Shown: in pieces, positions 58,146 through 64,000 of the stretch
How positions within the stretch are numbered: the stretch's first letter is position 1
How the letters are laid out: each line of letters begins with the position of its first letter
Origin: Maridesulfovibrio sp.
GTDB lineage: Bacteria; Desulfobacterota; Desulfovibrionia; Desulfovibrionales; Desulfovibrionaceae
Length of the DNA stretch: 64,000 nt
Direction of reading: 5' to 3'
Assembly: GCF_963677005.1 (NCBI RefSeq)
Contig: NZ_OY781616.1
Coordinates: 1,185,501 to 1,249,500 of the forward strand
Translations under genes and position numbers: made by a program
Notes under the pieces: generated by a model
Told to the model about the DNA's origin: nothing
Databases searched by the model: none
The model's input: only the letters and a program-made list of their open reading frames with translations

Positions 58146-59987
58146 ATGGGATACAAAAATACGCAGGAGTGCATTGCCGCACTGGAAAGCCGCGGAGAGC
58201 TGCTCCGCATCAATCAGGAAATAGACCCGTACCTGGAAGCTGGAGCAATCCAGCGCAGAGTTTTCCAGGCCGGCGGCCCTGCCCTTCTGTTCACCAATAT
58301 CAAGGGCTGCCGATTCCCGATGCTTGCCAACCTGTTCGGAACAAAGGACAGATTGCACTTCCTGTTCCGCGATACCGTAGAGACCGTGGAACGGCTCATG
58401 AAATTAAAACTGAGCCCCATGGAAGCATTGAAACGGCCATGGAAATACATAAAAGCTCCCGTTACCGCCTACCACACCATGCCCCGGAAAACCGGTTCCG
58501 GACCGGTCATGGAAAACAACACTACTATTTCGGAGCTTCCGCAGGTAATCTCCTGGCCCAATGACGGCGGGGCTTTTATCACTCTGCCGCAGGTGTATTC
58601 GGAAAATCCGGAACAGCCGGGCTTTGCCGGATCGAATATGGGTATGTACCGTGTGCAGATATCAGGGAACGATTACACTCAGAATAAAGAAATCGGGCTG
58701 CACTATCAGATTCATCGCGGCATAGGAGCACACCATGCTCTTGCCATGAAAAACGGGCAGGAACTCAAGGTTAATATTTTCGTCGGCGGCCCCCCTTCCA
58801 TGTCTGTAGCGGCTGTAATGCCCCTGCCGGAAGGACTTGCCGAAATATTTTTCGCCGGAGCACTAGGCGGGCATCGCATTCCTGTTGTCACAGCCCCTAA
58901 CGGCCTGCCGATACCTGCTGAGGCCGATTTCTGCATCTGCGGAACCATCGGCGGCGAGCAGAAAAAAGAGGGACCTTTCGGGGATCATATCGGATACTAC
59001 AGTCTGGCCCACGATTTTCCGGTAATGAAGGTGGACGCGGTCTATCATCGTAACGATGCCGTCTGGCCGTTTACCACTGTCGGCCGTCCTCCGCAGGAGG
59101 ATACGATGTTCGGTGATTTTATCCATGAACTGACCGCCGAACTGGTGCCGTCGGTATTCACGGGGGTACGGGAAGTCCATGCAGTCGATGCTGCGGGTGT
59201 ACACCCCCTTCTGCTTGCTGTGGGCAGCGAACGCTACGTGCCGTATGCAGAAGAAAGGCAGCCGCAGGAACTCCTGACCAACGCCATGGCCCTGCTTGGG
59301 AACACCCAGACTGCTCTGGCCAAATACGTGCTGATAGGGGCACAGGAAGACCTTCCCGATTCCGTAAACTGCCATAACGTACCGGCATTCTTCAATCACT
59401 TACTTGAACGTGTCGACCTGACCAGAGATCTCCATTTCATAACCAGAACAACCATCGACACACTGGATTACTCCGGCAACAACCTGAATGAAGGTTCAAA
59501 GCTGATACTGGCCGCAGCCGGAAGACCGAAAAGGACGCTGTCCGGGCGTCCACCTTCCGGACTGAATCTACCTGACGGTTTCGGCGACATACGTATTCCC
59601 GCTGCAGGGATAATGGTCATACGCGGTCCCCAAAACAGTTCCGGACGTCTGGAACAGGACAGCAGACTGGAAAAACTTGGCGAATACCTGCACCATGTTC
59701 CGGGAATCGAGGGATTTCCCTTGATCGTGGTTGCGGATGACGCCAACTTTACGGCAAGAACATGGGAAAACTTCCTGTGGGTGACATTCACCCGTTCAGA
59801 CCCGGCAAAAGACATATACGGAGTCGGACTCAGGAATAATGCCAAGCACTGGGGGGCTGACAAGGCCGTCATCATCGACGCAAGGATCAAGCCTCACCAT
59901 GCCCCGGCATTGGAAGATGATCCGGAAGTGGAAAAACGGGTTGACGCACTGGCCGGCCCTGGCGGACCATTGCACGGTATTATTTAA
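58146..59987 (+). CDS. UbiD-family decarboxylase (probably menaquinone pathway)
   Basis: 613-residue prenyl-FMN-dependent decarboxylase. The UbiD core has GMYRVQISGNDYTQNKEIGLHYQIHRG, KVNIFVGGPPSMSVAAVMPLPEG, and the catalytic E/R region with EADFCICGTIGGEQKKEGPFGDHIGYY. Its length fits the long menaquinone-type UbiD rather than short ubiquinone enzymes, and sulfate reducers make menaquinone. AAGGGA precedes the ATG. psd follows on the same strand after 84 bp. Confidence 0.9.
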   Translation: MGYKNTQECIAALESRGELLRINQEIDPYLEAGAIQRRVFQAGGPALLFTNIKGCRFPMLANLFGTKDRLHFLFRDTVETVERLMKLKLSPMEALKRPWKYIKAPVTAYHTMPRKTGSGPVMENNTTISELPQVISWPNDGGAFITLPQVYSENPEQPGFAGSNMGMYRVQISGNDYTQNKEIGLHYQIHRGIGAHHALAMKNGQELKVNIFVGGPPSMSVAAVMPLPEGLAEIFFAGALGGHRIPVVTAPNGLPIPAEADFCICGTIGGEQKKEGPFGDHIGYYSLAHDFPVMKVDAVYHRNDAVWPFTTVGRPPQEDTMFGDFIHELTAELVPSVFTGVREVHAVDAAGVHPLLLAVGSERYVPYAEERQPQELLTNAMALLGNTQTALAKYVLIGAQEDLPDSVNCHNVPAFFNHLLERVDLTRDLHFITRTTIDTLDYSGNNLNEGSKLILAAAGRPKRTLSGRPPSGLNLPDGFGDIRIPAAGIMVIRGPQNSSGRLEQDSRLEKLGEYLHHVPGIEGFPLIVVADDANFTARTWENFLWVTFTRSDPAKDIYGVGLRNNAKHWGADKAVIIDARIKPHHAPALEDDPEVEKRVDALAGPGGPLHGII

Positions 59988-60071
59988 CGTAATTCCGGAA
60001 TACCGCGACTGGACTGCTGAATACCGGAATTTTTACAGACCTTACTACCAACCAAACTGGAACGGTAAATA

Positions 60072-60968
60072 ATGAAAGAAATTAAATACATGGATCGCAA
60101 AACCGGAAATGTGTTAAAAGAAAAAGTTCCCGGTGCAGGATGGCTTAAATGGCTTTATCACAATCCCGCCGGTAAGCTGGCTCTGGATATGCTGGTAAAA
60201 AGAAAATTCATTTCCCGCTGGTATGGCTGGCTGATGGATACCCCTTCATCCAGGAACCGCATCACCGAATTTGTCCGCGACCTTGATATAGACATGAATG
60301 AAATACTCAAGCCGCTTGACCAATTCAGCAGCTTCAATGACTTTTTTACGCGGGAATTGAAACCGGGCTGCCGCTCTGTCGACCTCAATAGTGAATCAAT
60401 TGTTTCACCAGCCGATGGCAAGATAACGGCTTTCGCAGACATGGACGCCCTGCACACTTTTTTCGTGAAAGGGCAGGAATTCTCTCTTGATTCATTTCTG
60501 CAGGACCGGATGCTGAGTAAAAAGTACGCAGGTGGAGCAATGATGATCATCAGGCTGGCTCCTGCAGATTATCACCGCTTCCACTTCCCGGCTGAAGGCA
60601 GAACCACACTCACCAGACAGATTGACGGGGATTACTGTTCTGTCTCACCGTATGCGGTGAAGGACAGGATGAGAATATATTGGGAAAACAAGCGGGAATA
60701 CAGCGAACTCCGCACAGAAACAGCCGGAGACATCCTCATGTGTGAAGTCGGGGCCACCATGGTCGGGTCCATCGTGCAGAAATATATACCGGACACCATA
60801 ACAGGCAAAGGGCAGCTGAAGGGTTGGTTCAAATTCGGCGGCTCAACGGTCATCCTGCTGTTTGAAAAAGACAAAATCCGAGTTGACGAGGACATAATCA
60901 GGAATACGATTTCCGGCTATGAAACAACCGTCAAAGTCGGAGAACGGATTGCGCTGGCTCTGGGCTGA
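60072..60968 (+). CDS. psd: phosphatidylserine decarboxylase proenzyme
   Basis: Makes phosphatidylethanolamine. 298 residues. SSFNDFFTRELKPG and SPADGKITAF in the beta part, HRFHFP with the active histidine, and the self-cleavage site FGGST near residue 265, with GGST in place of the more common LGST. The serine becomes the pyruvoyl group. Length and GGST motif fit the Clostridium-type subfamily. Membrane-associated. Confidence 0.94.
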   Translation: MKEIKYMDRKTGNVLKEKVPGAGWLKWLYHNPAGKLALDMLVKRKFISRWYGWLMDTPSSRNRITEFVRDLDIDMNEILKPLDQFSSFNDFFTRELKPGCRSVDLNSESIVSPADGKITAFADMDALHTFFVKGQEFSLDSFLQDRMLSKKYAGGAMMIIRLAPADYHRFHFPAEGRTTLTRQIDGDYCSVSPYAVKDRMRIYWENKREYSELRTETAGDILMCEVGATMVGSIVQKYIPDTITGKGQLKGWFKFGGSTVILLFEKDKIRVDEDIIRNTISGYETTVKVGERIALALG

Positions 60969-61138
60969 TCTTGGCGGGGTTAAGTTTTTAACCAAAGCTA
61001 TACCCCTTCCCCAAAACATAGCGACTGAGGCATAAAATCGCCAATATGCACATTTTGATGAATACATTGCTGTAAGGACTGAATAGGATTAGTAATATAA
61101 ATCCTTGAATTAGACCAGCTTAACAAGGACCCAATGTT

Positions 61139-62944
61139 ATGGCAAAAATATTATTTATTACTTTTCATGACTTTTATTGTGTAGGAATTCGGATAATTGC
61201 CTCGTATCTTGAAGAGCATGGTCATGATTGTATGCTTTTACTTCATGAATCTGAAAAAAAAGAAATTGATCTCTATCCGCTTGAACACCCAATCGGCTAC
61301 CAAACTATGATCAATGGAACCTTTTACGGCAGTGAAATTGACTTTAACCCAATTTCTGAAGACGAACAGCAAGCCATTCTGGACCAAATAGAAAAATTTT
61401 CTCCTGACTCCGTAGGAATAAGTACCCGTAGTTATCTAGATGATTTTTGTATTGCTTTTGCGGCTAAAATCAAAAAACGACTGCCCGATGTCCTGATAAT
61501 GGCCGGAGGTTTTGGTCCAACATTATCCTATGAAAAATACCTTGAAACCGTAGATGTTGTTGTGCGCGGAGAAGGAGAAGAAGCATCTCTTGAAATTGCA
61601 GATGCTCTGGACGCTGGAACATCATGGAAAGACATTGGTAACCTCGCCTACATGGAAAACGGTTCTGCCGTTTGCAACCCTATGAAAGCACCTGAACTAC
61701 AGCTATCCAAATACCCACACCCCATGTTCGGAACACCAAAAATTTTACACATGTCAGGTACAAAATTTAAAGTTGAAACTTTTGAAGCCTCAGAATTTTC
61801 ATCTTACACAACCAGATATAATCTTTTGTGGGGCAGAGGGTGCGTTGGCACATGCAGCTATTGTTCCGGAGGATATTGGCGTACTTTTTATAAAGAAAAC
61901 GGTAAGACTATGCCTGTCAGACGATTGCGAGACATTGACGATGTCATGGAAGAATTCCTAAAAGCAAAGAACGCAGGCTTTAAACTTATGGGGTTGATTG
62001 ATGAATTTCTAATTGCCCCCGAACATTTACTGCACGATTTTTTCACTAAATATAAGGAAAAAATCGGATTACCTTTTTCTGCATACGTTCATCCTCATAT
62101 TGTAAAAAATCATCCGGATATATTTAATTTAATGGTTGAAGCAGGACTCCATCACAGCACCGTGGGAATACAAAGCGGATCAAAAAACTTTTCCAAAAAT
62201 GTATATAATAGGAAATATTCTGCTGAAACCATAATGGCTCTTGCCAATGCATTATCGTCTGCCGGTGTCAGTCTTAAATACCACTTTATAGGCGCAAACC
62301 CACTTGAAACCGATGAAGACTTTGAAGAATCGCTACAACTTATAAAGAAACTTCCTTTCGATGTATTTAAAGATACTATTTGGTATTTTTATTTAGCAGT
62401 ATTTCCAAAATCACCAATGCTTGATAATTTTGGAAAGGAAGTGTTCCAAACAAGAGATGTTGACAAATGGCTCCGCCAGGGCGTTCTGGTTTATTTAAGA
62501 TTATTACTTAACGATGAGCAATTCTTCAGAATAAAGTCCCTTTCCTATGATGAATTACGTATGGAGACATATAAGATTCTTTTAAATCTGATTCTAAAAG
62601 GGCAAGTATTGGGAGAAGAGACCCTTAAGGGCAATTCGCTAAACAATCCGCCCAAAAGTTTTCTTGATTATGCTATTAATTATTTAAACGGGAAAAAAAT
62701 ATATATCTGGGGAACCGGAGGAGTTTATCAGAAAAGAAAACATCTACTCAAAAATGTTGAAATTATTTGCGCTTTTGACAACAGTATTAAAAAAGATGAA
62801 AAACTCCTTTTAGACGGCATTCCAGTGCTTAATCCCTGCCACTTACAAGAGATGGAACCTCTCCCAATATTTATTATGTCCAGTTATAAAAAGGAGATTT
62901 TCGAACAAGCTAAAAAACTGAACCCGGCTTGTCCTATTTTTTAG
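61139..62944 (+). CDS. B12-binding-fold radical SAM protein with C-terminal Rossmann-like domain
   Basis: 601 residues. The N-terminal domain (about 1-150) has the B12-binding-like fold (ILFITFHDFYCVGIRIIASYLEEHGHD, VVVRGEGEEASLEIADAL). The cobalamin His of DxHxxG is missing. The radical SAM core has GRGCVGTCSYCSGG (Cx3Cx2C, about 240). The last 100 residues have KKIYIWGTGGVYQKRK and ICAFDNSIKKDEKLLLDGIPVL, a nucleotide-binding Rossmann pattern seen appended to sugar-modifying enzymes. Base composition is much more AT-rich than its neighbours, and it ends next to tRNA-Ser, suggesting horizontal acquisition. Substrate unknown. Confidence 0.85.
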   Translation: MAKILFITFHDFYCVGIRIIASYLEEHGHDCMLLLHESEKKEIDLYPLEHPIGYQTMINGTFYGSEIDFNPISEDEQQAILDQIEKFSPDSVGISTRSYLDDFCIAFAAKIKKRLPDVLIMAGGFGPTLSYEKYLETVDVVVRGEGEEASLEIADALDAGTSWKDIGNLAYMENGSAVCNPMKAPELQLSKYPHPMFGTPKILHMSGTKFKVETFEASEFSSYTTRYNLLWGRGCVGTCSYCSGGYWRTFYKENGKTMPVRRLRDIDDVMEEFLKAKNAGFKLMGLIDEFLIAPEHLLHDFFTKYKEKIGLPFSAYVHPHIVKNHPDIFNLMVEAGLHHSTVGIQSGSKNFSKNVYNRKYSAETIMALANALSSAGVSLKYHFIGANPLETDEDFEESLQLIKKLPFDVFKDTIWYFYLAVFPKSPMLDNFGKEVFQTRDVDKWLRQGVLVYLRLLLNDEQFFRIKSLSYDELRMETYKILLNLILKGQVLGEETLKGNSLNNPPKSFLDYAINYLNGKKIYIWGTGGVYQKRKHLLKNVEIICAFDNSIKKDEKLLLDGIPVLNPCHLQEMEPLPIFIMSSYKKEIFEQAKKLNPACPIF

Positions 62945-63090
62945 CCTGGAGGCCATACACGAATATTTTTTCTTAAACCGGCAAATATGCACGCAAAGCA
63001 AACTCCATATGTAGGTTCGTCCTCCGAACATATTTTCTTGTGGCCGTAGACTATTTATTTCTAATATTGTTGCGTTAAAAAAATCCCTAC

Positions 63091-63132
63091 AAAACAGAAG
63101 CCCCACAAGGCAGTTGGAACCTTATGGGGCTT
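63091..63132 (-). terminator. terminator of tRNA-Ser
   Basis: The stem AAGCCCCATAAGG/CCTTGTGGGGCTT (one mismatch) with a nine-base loop is followed by CTGTTTTG on the minus strand. Confidence 0.7.
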
Positions 63133-63147
63133 GCTGGATTATTGGCG

Positions 63148-63243
63148 TGGCGGAAAGGGTGGGATTCGAACCCACGTACGGGCTATTAACCCGTAACTCG
63201 ATTTCGAGTCGAGCGCGTTACGGCCGGACTTCGCTACCTTTCC
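63148..63243 (-). tRNA. tRNA-Ser (anticodon CGA)
   Basis: 96-nt class II tRNA. The acceptor GGAAAGG pairs with CCTTTCC, the anticodon loop is CTCGAAA (CGA, reading UCG), there is a long variable arm, and CCA is encoded. Confidence 0.95.
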
Positions 63244-63289
63244 GCATAAAATCAGGCGGAGCTGACGCTTCCGAACCTGAGGAGAAGGA

Positions 63290-63318
63290 TTTATATACTT
63301 TCTTGAACAGCCACGCAA
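63290..63318 (-). promoter_or_regulatory. candidate sigma-70 promoter of tRNA-Ser
   Basis: On the minus strand TTGCGT and TATAAA are separated by 17 bases, about 47 bases upstream of the tRNA. Confidence 0.5.
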
Positions 63319-63464
63319 GCTTAAATAAATCATTTTATGCTTATTTAGTAAATACAGCCATGCAGAAACTTGCAACAAATTTAGCGAAACATTAAAAATT
63401 CAGAACGCCACTTGTAGAGACAAATCCGGTCCGGAGAACCAGAACCAAACCAATATTCCCAAAA
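63319..63464. other. spacer between tRNA-Ser promoter and lipoprotein terminator
   Basis: Together with flanking signals this makes a 356-bp gene-free stretch. Beyond the tRNA promoter and the terminator I see nothing in it. Confidence 0.4.
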
Positions 63465-63497
63465 ATCAAGGCCGCAATATCAGTTGATATTGCGGCC
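63465..63497 (-). terminator. terminator of the lipoprotein gene
   Basis: The perfect 12-bp stem GGCCGCAATATC/GATATTGCGGCC has an AACT loop (minus strand) followed by TTGATTTTT, about 100 bases past the stop. Confidence 0.8.
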
Positions 63498-63599
63498 GTC
63501 ACGCTTTCAGATGCTGAAAACGTAAAAAACTCTGATTCATTCCTGCAGAATCAAACCCGAAAACGAGTCCAATCACGCTGGAAAAAATTAAATAAAAAA

Positions 63600-63827
63600 C
63601 TACTCGTTGTTGCGAACGATTTCCTTTACGTCTTCACGTTTGATTACGACTTCCTGTCCGTCGAGATTTTCCAGTTTATACGTATTGGAATCCTTGGAAA
63701 ATTCCGGCTCTCCAACACTCACAACAGTCGACCCGTCCGCTTTGGTCACGGTGTAATGCTTGCTTCCGCATCCGGCAAAAACAAACAGCAGGCAACAAAG
63801 TACTGCAACAAAAAAAAGTCTTTTCAT
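63600..63827 (-). CDS. YgdI/YgdR-type small lipoprotein
   Basis: 75 residues. Lipoprotein signal peptide with lipobox FAGC, then the short YgdI/YgdR (DUF903) beta-barrel-like domain: YTVTKADGSTVVSVGEPEF and VIKREDVKEI. Expected to be lipid-anchored in the envelope; function unknown. AAGGAGTTTGAT precedes ATG 63827. Confidence 0.9.
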   Translation of the reverse strand: MKRLFFVAVLCCLLFVFAGCGSKHYTVTKADGSTVVSVGEPEFSKDSNTYKLENLDGQEVVIKREDVKEIVRNNE

Positions 63828-63883
63828 ATCAAACTCCTTTTCTGGTTTGTTCAAACCATAGCAAAGTACAGGTGTTATAACAA

Positions 63884-64000
63884 TTACTGAATATCCTTCA
63901 TTATCGATCCCAACTTGAGAGATTTCTCGCAGAAATCATCCTCCAGCCGTTTAATATCGCGCTCAATTATTCCACGGACATCTTCGGCCGAATATTTGGA
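63884..64000 (-). CDS. C-terminal end of an unidentified protein (cut by window edge)
   Basis: The last 38 codons of a minus-strand frame (SKYSAEDVRGIIERDIKRL and onward, ending MKDIQ) run open to the right window edge and end in TAA, 57 bp upstream of the lipoprotein gene. The segment is helical and charged. Too little is visible to name it. Confidence 0.55.
   Translation of the reverse strand, partial: SKYSAEDVRGIIERDIKRLEDDFCEKSLKLGSIMKDIQ

Overview
This window looks like chromosomal DNA of a Gram-negative, strictly anaerobic sulfate reducer of the Desulfovibrionaceae, most likely a marine Desulfovibrio/Maridesulfovibrio-type organism. That assignment is an inference from gene content: a selenocysteine tRNA, a family II (Mn) pyrophosphatase, a ThiD-ThiN fusion, a thioredoxin-reductase-like FTR catalytic subunit, a type III glutamine synthetase, a bacteriohemerythrin, VPLPA-CTERM-like exported proteins, and an lpt-rpoN-hpf-ptsN-rapZ locus carrying an incomplete sorbose-type PTS. 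No species was identified. No CRISPR array, rRNA gene or prophage is visible.

Layout. 1-6050: N-terminal half of ftsH, tRNA-Sec, a bacteriohemerythrin, then argF, argG and argH on the minus strand, with a structured intergenic repeat between argG and argH. 6250-9440: ybeY/phoH (RNA maturation), a frameshifted receiver protein and an RlmL-like methyltransferase. 9620-16230: putP, small hypothetical proteins, metG, a PSP1 (RicT-like) protein and a second receiver protein. 16350-22250: comEC and murA, two identical tRNA-His genes, a complete ISL3-type insertion sequence with an 8-bp target duplication, and tRNA-Leu. 22290-32150: thiDN, a PocR-domain histidine kinase, a YgiQ-like radical SAM enzyme, a divergent diadenylate-cyclase-like (DAC) protein followed by an exported protein, panD, and two exported paralogues with VPLPA-CTERM-like tails around a MoaD/ThiS-like gene. 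32270-45120: pyrophosphatase, then on one strand the envelope/nitrogen-PTS region pyrG-kdsA-kdsC-lptC-lptA-lptB-rpoN-hpf-ptsN-rapZ-EIIA-EIIB-EIIC. 45400-64000: purQ, a deaminase, a chemoreceptor with a sigma-54-type promoter, a degenerate nuclease-like protein, the glnHPQ amino-acid transporter divergent from glnN, an FTR catalytic subunit, a PH-domain protein, ubiD, psd, an AT-rich radical SAM gene beside tRNA-Ser, and a small lipoprotein.

How the parts fit. Nitrogen control is a theme. rpoN (sigma-54), ptsN, rapZ and PTS components are encoded here, and -24/-12 elements can be read upstream of glnN, glnHPQ (weaker) and the chemoreceptor. Three spaced 14-16 bp repeats upstream of glnN sit where enhancer-binding proteins usually bind. 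The kds/lpt genes supply Kdo and the LPS export bridge.

Three genes (receiver protein, PTS EIIC, SH3-LptA) are each broken by what looks like one missing base in a homopolymer run. This pattern could mean sequencing undercalls, recent mutation or slippage control. The most interesting biology is the DAC-like protein with its exported neighbour, the inactivated PD-(D/E)XK-like protein, and the sulfur-carrier-like gene packed against a sorting-signal protein.
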